Positions 1 to 12,900 of a stretch of 64,000 nucleotides of DNA are shown here, piece by piece; the first letter of the stretch is position 1; every line of letters begins with the position of its first letter. Source of the DNA: Polydactylus sextarius (Eukaryota > Chordata > Actinopteri > Polynemidae); NCBI GenBank assembly GCA_016801845.1, contig CM028924.1:4264501-4328500 (forward strand). The letters run 5' to 3'. The position numbers and the translations under genes are program-made. The notes below the pieces were generated by a model. It worked only from the letters and a program-made list of their open reading frames with translations, had not been told where the DNA came from and did not search any database.

Positions 1-334
1 CACTGTTGAGCCCAGAGGCCTATGAGAACATGATTCTGGGTTGTCCCTTTAGTGTTCTCTTTTTTAGCTAGCAGCATTTTGTTAATTCCTGGGGGACTTT
101 AGTGAATTCAGTCTTACCGTGGGAGTTGCTTTTGTCATGCATCATCCCACCAAAAACAGCACTTGAGGCCTGAGTCATAGTGTAAATACTGTACTTGAAT
201 CTGTCTGATTTGAAACTGCAAAATGCTTATTGTATGTGTCATGCTGTAAGCAGAAAATTTAGTGAAATTTGGTATGTAACCATCTCTATTTTACAACCTG
301 TTGAGTGTGTGTGTTTCTCATTTATCCATTTTAG
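1..334 (+). other. Intron end (upstream dync2h1 intron)
   Basis: No exon is evident here. The stretch ends in a pyrimidine-rich tract and the acceptor ttttag at 329-334. The intron's donor lies outside the window or was not recognised. Confidence 0.6.
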
Positions 335-499
335 CTCAATCTAATGTGACAGACAGCGTGTTGGAAGTGGTAGCGTACGAAGCCAGGAGACTGTTCAGAG
401 ACCGACTAGTTTCCTCCAAAGACCTTCACACCTTTGATAACATCCTCTCCTCAATCATACGGGGTGACTGGGGCTCTGACGCTCTAGACAACATGACTG
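335..499 (+). CDS. dync2h1: dync2h1 window exon 1 (AAA3-AAA4 linker)
   Basis: The exon enters with two bases of a split Ala codon and encodes SNVTDSVLEVVAYEARRLFR, then DWGSDALDNM. It ends one base into a codon before the donor gtatga. The VAYEARRLFRDR segment is typical of the dynein region leading into AAA4. The start is fixed by the ttttag acceptor and the frame of the next exon. Confidence 0.93.
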
Positions 500-3400
500 G
501 TATGAGATATGTCTACTCACACTGGTATACGTATATATTTCATTCAAATCCCACATCCACAATAAAGCAAGAGTATACAAGTATTACAAGTGTTTTTCAA
601 TTTTAAGGTGTCATGGATACTTAAATGAAACCAGTATTACATGATTATATGTTTTGATTCCGTTCTTTGGTTCTTCTTTCTCTACATTAAGGGCAGTTTT
701 CTTATTGTATACCAGCATTACATTAACAATTTGTTTCCTTTATTCAGCTGGTTTATCTGCTCTAAACATCTTTAACTGTAAACAACAGCCATATGCTCAA
801 CAATATGTTTTATTCACCAACTAAGTTTATGGTGTCAGTAATAAATTTTTTTTATTATTTTCTGAAATAAAGGTTGAGATAAAGCTGACAAGACTCCAAC
901 ACTGTAACTGTGAGTTAAACAGGGACAAGTCAGTAATGCAGTGATACCAGGCACACATGAGGTCCTCCTAGATTAAAAGACACATTTCATTTGTAGTAGT
1001 AATCCTAATCCCAACATCCACTTTATCAGGCAATGAAATAAACAGCAGCACTGACAATCTTCTTCATGCAAAAGATAGAAAGTCAGTACAAACCAAATAT
1101 ACAAAAAAAAAGCCAGCTGAACTACAAAAGTGTATGGTGATAAGTATAAATACAATTGCATATATAAACCCAGGCTGCTATTGGCTGCCCAATCTTAAAG
1201 TGATAAAGAAAGGCTACAGTAAAAACACCTCCTCGCAGGTGTGATAGCTGTTTTTTTTTTTAATGCTCCCGTCATCTGCAGGCCTTTCTTCACCAACATT
1301 CACATCTAATATGGTAGAAAGTATCAGCTAAAAGCTGGTACTTTGTCACCTTCTTGTAACCCTCTGCCATAATGTGGCCACATGTGAAGTCTGCCTGCAA
1401 CAAAACACCTGCATGCTTCTCTGTAATATAAGTTTTTTTTAGCTGTGGGATTTGAAAACTAGTCAGATTGGCTCTCGCATATGTTGAGCACTCGGTTCAT
1501 TTTTGTGTATTTTATGTCAGCTTCTCAGAAAGCTTCTACTGTTTGCCATATGTTGTGCACATATGCAGGTGTCCATGATATTTTCCCCTTGTACAGATGG
1601 TTTCTATGTGACATGGGGAGCCTCAGAAGGTGCTGTAATGGCTCCAGGCCAGTCTCTACCTCCTCATGGTAAACAACTGGGACGTCTGAACTCTGGTGAC
1701 CTAAGACAAGTTATACAGAAGGTAAAGACTGACAGACTGTTCTGTTGCCTGGTGTGTGTAATCAGTCTTGTATAAATATGTAGTAGTGGTTAGAATATAG
1801 GTAAGTATAAGTACTGTTTTTGTATGAACTTTAGTTATAGGTGTTGTGTTTCAAGTATTTTTTTTCAAGTGTATCTTTATCCTTCTTTTCCATTTACATT
1901 TTTTACTGCACTATTACTTACTTGATCATTTTAGCTATAACATTTACTTGCTTCTTGCTGCAATATATCAGTAATATGATACAAGATTCATACAATAATA
2001 TGATGTTAACACTCTTCAAGAGACTAATCTGCTAATAACAAGAACTGCTTTTCATACTTTGCTGACAAACCTTTTTATTTGAGTATCATTTTAAATGCTG
2101 GACTTATTAATAATGAAACGTTATTACATTTTGATGTTGCAACTTAATAAACGAAGGATTTAAATATTTTCTATGCTACTTCTATTCTAAATATCTTTTA
2201 TTTTTGGTATGTTTGAATGGCACCTCCTTGTGTGTGTGTTCCTGTCTTTTTTCCTCTGCAGGGAGTAGTGCTGTACAGTCGTGATAACAGGGAGCTGGAT
2301 CTGCTCCTGTTCAGGGAGGTGTACGACTTTGTGTCCAGGGTGGATCGGGTCCTGAGCCGACCCGGTGGCTCTCTGCTGCTGGCGGGTCGGAGCGGAGTGG
2401 GTCGGCACACGGCCACGTGCCTAGTGTCACACATGCATGGATACACATTGTTCACGCCCAAGATCTCCCGCGGTTACTCTCTAAAGCATTTCAGCAATGA
2501 TCTCAAGACGGTAATGCGGGTTCACCTTGACAAGATTTTATCTACTCAGTTGGTTCACATTGTTCCAAATGAACCACATTTGGCAGAATGCACTTAAGAG
2601 ATAATAGTTTTGTACTGGCAAACCATTTGATTGTCTTCCTATAAACACTCTGAAGAGTAAATGTACCAGTAGTTTCTTGAAGAAGTTTAGTGTTAGTAAA
2701 CTTGTAGTTATATGTATATTAAACTTATATATTTGTGTTTCAAGTACATGTATCAGTTGTTGTATCACTTGTATGATGCATGTGTGTGTGTTGTTTATGA
2801 AGGTGATGCAGCTGGCAGGTCTGGAGGGCCAACAGCTGGTTCTGTTGTTGGAGGACTATCAGTTTGTTCACCCAGCTTTCTTGGAGATGGTCAACAGTCT
2901 GCTGTCATCAGGTGTGTATTGTGTAATTGTTTGTGTTCTGACTTATTTACTTTTCTATGAGAACAAATTGGACTATTAGTGAGCCATGCATTACAGCAGC
3001 CACAGCTGCATTAATCATTTTAGCAAAACAAGGCCCCGCACCAATCGAAGTTTGCAGTTTTAATGTGTCCTGGCCTTACTCTCCTGTGCATTTAGTTCCT
3101 TCTGAGGGATACTAGTGTTTAAAGAAACACTGATCAATTCTTTGTGTGTGTTACATTTCAGGTGAAGTTCCAGGTCTGTACTCCCCAGAGGAACTGGAGC
3201 CTCTGCTCTCACCTCTCAAAGATTCTGCCTCCCAGGAGGGATTCACTGGACCACTCTACAACTACTTCTCCTACAGTCAGTGCTGTATATTTATCAAGAG
3301 CGTATTCCGTGTGTCTGCCTGATCTTCACCATTTTAACCTGTTCTCATCTATGTGTATATGTGCTCTGGTCTTTTTTTTCATTGTAAAACTCATGTATCA

Positions 3401-6400
3401 TTCATATCCAGTGATTGTTCTAATGACAGTATTCTCCTCTATGATTTTATTTGACTCAGTTCTTCTGCTCCACTGCTGTGCAGTGGTGTGTGTACTGCAG
3501 AAATGGTGCAGTGTCACTGAGGTTGAGGTTGCTGCTAGAGAATCAAATCAATAGTTCTATTATTGTCAAAGTAAACCCACTAAATAGCTCTCTGTTCACC
3601 CTAACCATCCAGCTTTTCACAGAGGTACATTCGAACATGAACAGTGACACAACAACTAGTGTTTGTCTTAGCGCTATCACTCGCTGTCTCTTTTTCACAC
3701 TCATTGTTCTCCTAAACTACATTTTATTATTTAAACCTCCATTTCTCTTCCAAATCTGTCTGATTTACACACCATTTTAGGAATCCAACAGAACCTTCAC
3801 ATTGTTCTGATCATGGACTGCTCCAGTTCTAACTTCACCATCAACTGTGAGAGTAATCCTGCTTTCTACCGCAAGTGTTCAGTTCAATGGATGGAAGGAT
3901 GGACGGAAAGTAGCATGAAGAAGGTTAGTAGGGAGTGACAGGATGGAACCAAAAAGTTTAGATCAATTAATTCACGCTTGTGTGTTTTACCATATATTAA
4001 ATGGCTCCTGATCCACTACTGACTCTGACTATCACTGTGAAGCTTATGAAGTAAATCTACTCACTTGTTGGTCCTTAATTTTTTTAAATAAATGATTTAA
4101 AAAAATGACAAGTTAATTAAAAAAAAATAATAATAAATTAACACACACATCAGTGCTTTCTACGTAAATTTCACATATGGTGCATGTGAACCTGTCAGAT
4201 TCCTGAGCTGCTGCTGGCAAAGACAGAAGGAGGAGGGGAGGACAGTGAGAAAGTAAAGCCTAACAAGGGACAAAGTGTTGGTAAGAGCACATGCACATGA
4301 AGCTGAACTTTTTCCTCAGATTAATCCTCTGGATTGTGTTAGGAGGATAATTTATTATGTTTTTGGTTTCTCTCAGTCACTTTACTGCTGCTTAGGTTCA
4401 AATTAAGCTGCTCTCACAGAATTAGAATTTATATTAAGGAAATTTGCATTCTTTACATATAAAGTTTGTGTTTGCACACTTACACACATACAACAAATTT
4501 AGCTGTGGTGACTATGAGCGATTCCAAGGGCCCCTGACTGATAGGGGCCCAAAAAATATTAGAACATTATATCAACATATTATATTAGGGGCCCATTATC
4601 ATATCCCTCCATGGGGCCCAGAATTCCTGGCAGTGTCGCTGACTATAAGATAATCTAGGAGTGTATTAACTGTATAACTATACTTAATCATTCTACTGTG
4701 TCTGTGTTAATTGCAATGAAAATCACTGTGTAATATCAAACCAATCAGTGCTCACAAATCTTCTTCATCTGGCAGGAGGTTCTGGGCAGGGAGACCTGTG
4801 TCGTTTGTTCCTGATGGTTCATGAGTCGTGTAGAGAGCACGGGGCGACTCCCAGTCAGTACATGGCCTTTCTGCATGTTTACACAGCATTATACAGCCGA
4901 AAACAAAAACAGCTCACAACAAGACAGCAGCACCTACAGGTAAAATAACAACTGCATGACATGTACATGCATGTATTACTATCTCCACTACTACCACTTC
5001 ATAATTTTCCTTAATGTTTTTCCACAATTGCAAGTTCACTCATGTCTTTTAAATGCAATGTTACACACAGATATCAATGAAGTTGTTATTGCGCTGTAGC
5101 AGGTGGATAATGGACACAAATGAAACCAGAATACTAAGCAGTGATAAACTCTGATGTCTGCACAGTAGTAATTATTAATTAATTGTAATCTCAGTGTGTT
5201 TGTAACTTTGCATTTTTGCTAATAGACGTGACAACGCTATTAAATTTGTTGTTCAATATTTTGTTTATTGTCTTTGCTTGCTCTTATATATTAGAGGTGT
5301 ATTTTATATCTTACTTATACTGGATTGCCTTGTGTTTGCAGGCAGGTGTGTCCAAGCTGAATGAAGCTAAAGCACTGGTTGATGAGTTGAAGAGGCGGGC
5401 CGCAGATCAGAGCACACTGCTGAAGACCAAACAACAGGAGGCAGATTCTGCCCTTCAGGAAATCACCACCTCCATGCAGGTGGGTGTATGTTTATGTATT
5501 TGAGACTATCTGTAACTTTGACATTCAGTTTGTTGTCTTCAAATTACATTTATCTAAAGGAAAGGGAAAGGAAGGGGACTTATTCTCTATCTTCATACAT
5601 ACAACTTTTCTGGATTTTCCACAGTTTTCTTTACCCCTGCTGTGAACACACTATTTATTTAGTGTTTGTGCATGTGTATATGTGTGCATGTGTCTTGGGG
5701 TCAGCTGCAATCTTTGTTGCCTGAAATGAACAAACAAACATAGACGAAACAGAATGTGACAACAAAACCAAGGCAGCCATCCACTGCACCATCTTGACAT
5801 GAGCGTGGACTGATGGATGGACGATATGAAGGGATATGGGAAGAAAAAGCTCTGTTCATTAGTTATGATATTGTTCTCTCTATCTCTCTGTGGGGAATCT
5901 GCTTTTTCAGGGAGGTGGAAGAAAGGAAAGACAGAGAAGAAACCAGAAAAACAAAACACAAGAGAGGGAGAGAAGGAAAACCTGTCAGTGTAGTCAGTTT
6001 GCAGAGTGATAATTAACGACTAGACGCATCCCTTTGGGCTGTAGCAGCTCTGACTCCTGTAGAGATGGAGACAGCAGGGAGGAAAAAAGGAGGAAGACTG
6101 GGAAAAATGGTGTAAATAAAGTAGGTGGAAGGGTGATAGAAGCTTGAAGAAAATGAAAACATAGGGGTCAAGAAAAATAGAGTCAGGGAAAATATGATCT
6201 TGAGAGAAAATAGGAAAAGTGGGCAATATATAGGAAGTGGACAGGGCCTCACTATCAGACAATTGGGAGACAGCAGGTGAGGAGATTAGTTTTGGATGAG
6301 GATGAAATGTGAGAAGATGGATGGATTTTAGGGATTGAAAGGTGAGAGAGAGGAAATGTGGTGAAATGATGGTTCAAAACATTTATTCTCACAGTCTCAT

Positions 6401-6954
6401 GTCTGGGTTTTACTCTATTTCTAAACCAAATTGTTCATCTTTGGCTATATTTTTAATTGTTAGAATGCAAGTGACCAGAAGACAGAGATGGAAAAGATAA
6501 AAGGGAAAATGGCTCAAGAAGTGTCCAAGATTGAAGAAAGAAAATCCAAAATTGATGATGAGCTGAAGGAAGTGCAGGCAAGTTGACCGTTTGTCTTGTG
6601 AAGTCAATATTTGACAGTTTTCAGTCACTAGAGACACGGACAAATGTACCTGCCCTCTACTTTTTCAATACTCGCAGTCCCAACTGTACTTATCACTCAC
6701 TTACCTTTGTATGTGTCCCTCTGCTTACCGTTGCCGCCCTCTAGCCTTTAGTAGATGAAGCAAAGCGTGCAGTGGGAAACATCAAGCCTGAAGCGCTGTC
6801 TGAGATTCGCTCCCTGCGCATGCCCCCTGATGTCATCAGAGACATTCTGGAGGGGGTTCTGCGTCTGATGGGCATCTTTGACACCTCTTGGGTCAGCATG
6901 AAGAGGTGAGAGGGATGGGATGAATGTGTAAAAGTATAGAAAAAAGAAGGATGG

Positions 6955-6998
<44 letters not shown>

Positions 6999-9900
6999 AG
7001 AGAACATTATCCACTTGGGAGTAATTAAACTGACGAAGATGTTCAACACCTCTTGGGTTATCAAAAAGAGGTGTGAGGACGTAAAAATGTGGTGTGGGAA
7101 GAAGACAAGGTGTCAAAGGGAAGGAAAGGATGGGGATTAGGTGAAGTATTTATACCTGGATTAACATGAGAAAGTATGATAACTTTAGCACCATCTGTAA
7201 AATATGTATACATTGCAAACCCTCCCTAAACTTTTAATTCAATTTCTGCTCAACTTTCAGCTGCATTGAAGACAGAATAATTTATTTTGTCATCGCATTC
7301 CAACTGAGATATTCCTCATACATATTCACATGAGCCCTGAGAAGAAAGAGAAACTGGCAGAAGTGGATTTGCTGAATATCAGTTACAAAGATAGTTTGTG
7401 GCTGTTTACACTTAATTAGTATTTACACTTAATTAGAGGTGAAAAAAGACTCAGAAAAGTATCAAATTTTAGGCTCAAAATAACGCTTTTATGGATAAAA
7501 CGTCACTTCATTTGCATCATTTTATTTTATGATCACTTCATCGTTGCCATGATATATAACACCAGACTCGCACACAGCATCACCTCCTCATATCCAAACC
7601 TTCTTTTCTTTAACTCTCTTCACAGCTTTCTGGCTAAGCGTGGTGTGAGGGAGGACATAGCTACATTTGAAGTCAGAAGCATCACCCCTGAGATTCGACA
7701 AAGTGTGGAAGAGCTGCTCAACAGGAACAAAGCCTCCTTCGACCCTAAGGTCAGTTAGCTGTGGTAGCAGAATCAGAATTATACATATAACTGATGGATG
7801 TTATTAACCTCTTGTTTTTTGTGTGACAACTGTCAGGGCTCTTGTTCTAACTGAATCGTGACACTTTTGTTGCTGTGGTCAGAATGCAAAGCGTGCAAGT
7901 GCAGCGGCTGCTCCTCTGGCTGCCTGGGTCAAAGCCAACGTTCAGTACTCCCATGTCCTCGAGAGGATAGAGCCACTGGAGAGAGAGCAAGCTGGACTGC
8001 TGGAGTAAGAACCTACGCCAACACTGCACATTACAACACACCTAAAAATGTTGACTGATTTCTTTAACACAGTAGACTTGGTCATAAGCTATATGCAGAA
8101 ATGTCACAGAAGTTGCCACAATGGGGCAATGACCTCATATTTCTGACTTGACTGGATAATTTTTGTAAAGATTTAATGGTTCACTCTTTGTGTTTTGTGT
8201 AATGGTGTGTCCAGAAACCTGAGGAAAACGGAGAACAGGAAGAATAAGCTGGAGGATCAGCTCAACTCTGTTGGAGCCAAAGTCAGCGAGTTGAAAGAGA
8301 AGTACGCCTCCTGTGGAAAAAATACAACATGTTATATTTACTACCTCTTTAAACTTCTTTCAATAATTCAAATACTTTTGGTAATTTAAACAAATGCCTG
8401 TCTCAAAGCATAAATGACCCCTCATACCTCCATAGAAGAAATGTATCTTCTTATTTTCTTGTCACTCTTTGTTCAGGTTTCAGTGTTACACTGCAGAGGC
8501 AGCTAAGTTGGAGGCTGAGGTGACAAAAGCTCAGGACACAATCACGGCCGCTCAGCAGCTCATATCACAATTAGATGGAGAACACACACGGTGGAACACA
8601 CAGGTAGCTTGATGTATGAGTGTCTCCGTGAATGTATTGGTGTTGGAGGTTATACACATTTAGTTAGAAAAGGGCTCATTTACAATGTGAGAGCAACAGG
8701 AGGGGTGTGTGTGTGTGTGAGTGTGTGTGTGACAGGGGGATGAATCCTGCTGTCTTGGGTCCCTTCTGGCTGTTTTTACTCGTCTCCACAGCATCTGTCT
8801 GCACCTTAATTAAAACACTCAATCTCTTCCTGACACACACACTCAACATACACACACACACACACTCACAGCCAACCTCAAGGCTAGCAGCAAAGAACCG
8901 GTTTACTCTCTACTCGTGTTATCTACATGTATTCACACATACACATACACACATGCACAAACACCCATCATATCTAGTTTGCCTTCACTGTTTGCAGCAG
9001 CTGTAGTTTTCAACGTGTTTTTGCATCTAATCTGTTGAAGAGTTTCAGGGGAAGAGAGACCTACATTGGGAGAGAGAGAAAGTAATGCAAAAAATAGAAA
9101 CAAGTTTTTGTTATTTTGTTATTGTTATTTACAAAGCATGAGCTTCTACTTGAATGAAATCTCAAAAAAAGGCTCGATCAACCTAGAAATCACTGCAGAA
9201 ACTCTCATCAGCTCATAATCTGCAAAGTGTTCATTTTGCTTTTATCTGCTGGACTTCTTGTCAGAGTCAGTTTAGCCAATTTTTTGTATCATCCATGGCA
9301 TGTTGATTCATCAGTTTGGAGGATTAAATGAGGAGTCACATGGTTTACCTGTATGGGTCAAGTATTTAACTTTTCTCTCCATCTTCCCCCTCCCTTGTCT
9401 CTGCTCCTCTTTACATTCTTCTGTCTGATTCTTCAAAAACCTTACTTTTCATATTTTTCTAACCTTTATCACTCCTCTGTCTGTCTACCCTTCCTCTTTC
9501 TTGTTTGTGTTTTTCTATGTGTTTTTCTGTTTCAATCAGATGTCTGAGATAAAGAATGAGTTGGATACGCTCCCTATGAGAACAATGCTTGCAGCAGCCT
9601 TCATCACCTATCTGTCTGCAGCTCCTGAAGATCGTCGAAAACACTGTCTGGAGACATGGATGGCTCAATCTGGACTACAGAGTAAATAAATACTATTCAG
9701 CAAACATACCAGCACATGGCAAATCTCATCAAACACCCTGCAAACAAACTTCTAGCCACACAGACATGGGATAAGAAACAGACATGGATGTTATGGGTTA
9801 ATGTACTGAGCATGTGCATTTATGTTGTTTGTGTTTTTATCAGAATTTGACTTACGGTCGTTCCTGTGCTCGGAGAGTGAGCAGTTGATCTGGAAGAGTC

Positions 9901-12900
9901 AAGGGCTTCCATCTGATGACCTTTCTATGGAGAATGCACTGGTCATACTACAGGTTAGATTTGTCTATTTGCTGTTCAGTTAATCTTCTCACTCCTTTTA
10001 ATTCATCCCTAGATTCTAATTATATATACAGCTGATCTGTAGTCACTAATAAACTGTTTCTTTTGCTTCACCACCAATTTAGATTTTAGGTTTTATATGT
10101 CTGTGTTATATTGTGTGCAACAAACATTTTATTTCATGTGCACTTCAAAGTGTACTATAACTCCAGCATTTACTTATAACAGCCAGTCTGAGTCTGTATT
10201 CACTGTAATGGTGATGCCATTCATATGTCCCCCATTTGTCTGTATTGTGATTGTGTGTTGTTTTTTACCATTGCTGCCTTCAGATCAATGCTCTCAAGTT
10301 ACGGGTAAGAAGTTGTTCCATCATTCATCCCTGTAGCCCCACAACTACTGTAGTTAGTCTCTCTGTTGCTGATACTGTCTCTGTGTGTGTGTGAGTGTGT
10401 ATTTGTAGTTGTGTGTGTATCCCTTACATTTTTTTTTTTTTTTATCGTCACATATACTAAAATTGCTGTGTACATAAAAGTGCAATGAAAACTGATGCGA
10501 AATTGAAAAGTTTATAAATATTTATAAAATCACTTCAACAATAGTTGGAGCTGAGTTGGTTGCTGACTATTAAAGTGGCTATTAAAACACAGACGTGTCT
10601 CACTATAGGTGAGATGACAAACAAATGCATAAAAGAAATAGAGATAATAAAAAAAAGACTCTAGAGTTACTTCTATCAGTATGCAGAGGGAAAAAAGGCT
10701 GTGGGGGATCAGACAAATAAACAGATTTGAGATGGTTTGAGAAAGAGAATCCTTGAGCAAGAGACCATGAAATAGATGAGAGCAAGATGAAAAGAGGGTG
10801 GTGGGCTTCATTCCTTTGCCTGGCATCAGAGTGACGCTGGTCGATAACTGTGTGAGAGTGGACTAACCTCCACACACACACCAAACTTATCTTCCTCGGT
10901 AGGTCAGACTCTGCCTAAAGAAAACTATTTCCACATCAACTTAACCTGAAACACAGTTCTTTGTCATTGTTCTTCACTCAGAGTGTGGCCTGTCCATTCC
11001 TGATCGACCCTTCATCCCGGGCTACAGAGTGGCTGTGCACACATCTCAAACAGCACAGACTAGAGGTTATCAACCAGCAGGTAAACACACACGTCCTTAC
11101 ATATTTAAAAGAGGTCATTAACATTTTCTTTGAATTTGCGAACATATTTTCACTCGCATGCACCCTGGTGATATGTCTTGTTGGAATAAATCAACCCTCA
11201 ACGAATGATGTAACTTTTATGTTAGCAGGAGCTTCTGAGGCAGTTTATGTTGAAAACTTCTTTGATGTGTATCATGACATGTCTTTGACTGATCTTCTTT
11301 TTGTCTGATGAATACAAGACCAAACAACCTCATCATTTGGTTGCCATCACTATTTCAGAGCGGGTGTGAATAAGTCAAGTTTCTCCTCAGTCTCCAACTG
11401 CAGATTGCTTTAAAAAAATGCCCACATTGACTCTAGTCTGATACTTAACAATGAGATTGGGGCACCTCTAGTAATTACTGCTGTGTCCAGGCTGGACAGG
11501 AGCTGTGCACCACTAACATTGTCACAAATGAGTAGTAAAGTTTAAGTGTGTCTGTGTTTGTGTGCTTGGTTTCTATAGGATAGTAACTTCATGACATCCC
11601 TGGAGTTGGCAGTCAGATTTGGAAAAACCCTCATTATTCAAGAGATGGATGGAGTTGAACCTGTGCTTTACCCACTACTGAGGAGGGACCTCATAGCACA
11701 GGGTATGCACACACCATCTCAGGCACAAACACCTCTTTAATGCAATGAGGAGTTGGAGTATAGAGCGTATTCCTCAATGTGTCACGGCTCTTTATAGAAG
11801 CCTAACCACTGCTGTGCTGTTGTTGTTTTTTTAAAAGTCAACGAAAGAAGAAATCGAGTTTGTCACACTGTTGTGATTTATACATAAATCTATTGTTTTC
11901 CACCATAGTGCCAACACATTCAGTTGTTTGCAACTTCATGCTATTGACACTCACGTATAGAGACATGACTTGGGTCTCAAACTGCTCAATAAGTATGCCG
12001 GTAATGGAAATTCATAAACAAAATGTCAGATATTCACAGAATAAATTTTTTTGTGTGTTTGCGAGATTTTTGAAGCCTCTGATACAGTCTGTGACATTTT
12101 AGTTTGGGAGTTTAAATAATTGCACACCAATCACTTATGTGTAAACAGAGGTTGGAGAGTTAACCTGTGAAAATGAGGGTGATTCATAAGGCGCTGAATC
12201 ACCCAGTGAGAGGCGGTTGTCTATTTGAAGCTGAATTGGATCGAGTGGGGGCAGAGAAAGTGTGAGAAAGGGCAAGTTATCCACTTAAAAGTGTTTGTTG
12301 AACAAGACTGAAAAAAAGGGGTGAGACAAAAGCATGGCAGTGCTGCATTGCAGACATCTGGAAGAAAGAGAGGAGGAGAGCAGAAAGGGAAAGGGTGAAA
12401 ACAGGAAGGTAGTTATTAAAAGCAAAGTTACAAGCCTGTATGATACAGTACATGATGTTGTCAGAGACTCACTTTGTTTCCGTCTAACTTCAACATCTAC
12501 GGACAGGTCCGAGATATGTGGTTCAGATCGGAGACAAAGTTATTGATTACAATGAGGACTTTCGTCTCTTCCTGGCAACACGGAATCCTGCCCCCTTTAT
12601 CCCCCCTGATGCTGTTTCCGTGGTAACGGAGGTCAACTTCACCACTACCAGGGCAGGATTGCGAGGACAGGTAACCTATAAACAGAAGCACATAAATGAT
12701 CCACTATAACCACACATTAGTAAATCTATGTTCAGTTTTGCTCACTCTTAATGGCAGCAGTGTTGATTAGACTCCATGGTGAATCAGGCTACAGTCTGTG
12801 TTAATATGAGTCCGTGTGGAACAGATGCTTTTACATTGTGTTTCCTGTGTGTTTCTGTTGTCATACTTGATGTCCACTTATACCATGTGTTTGTGTTTCT

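Larger units (their letters stand above)
6906..7625 (+). other. Intron with duplicate exon and TA repeat
   Basis: This intron holds the microsatellite and exon-11 copy listed separately. The rest (7120-7625) is AT-rich without a recognisable element. The acceptor is ttcacag. Confidence 0.85.

Noticed and set aside
7039..7080. Possible sequencing or assembly duplication as the cause of the exon-11 copy
   Set aside because: The copy differs from exon 11 at many positions, so it cannot be a recent assembly artefact.
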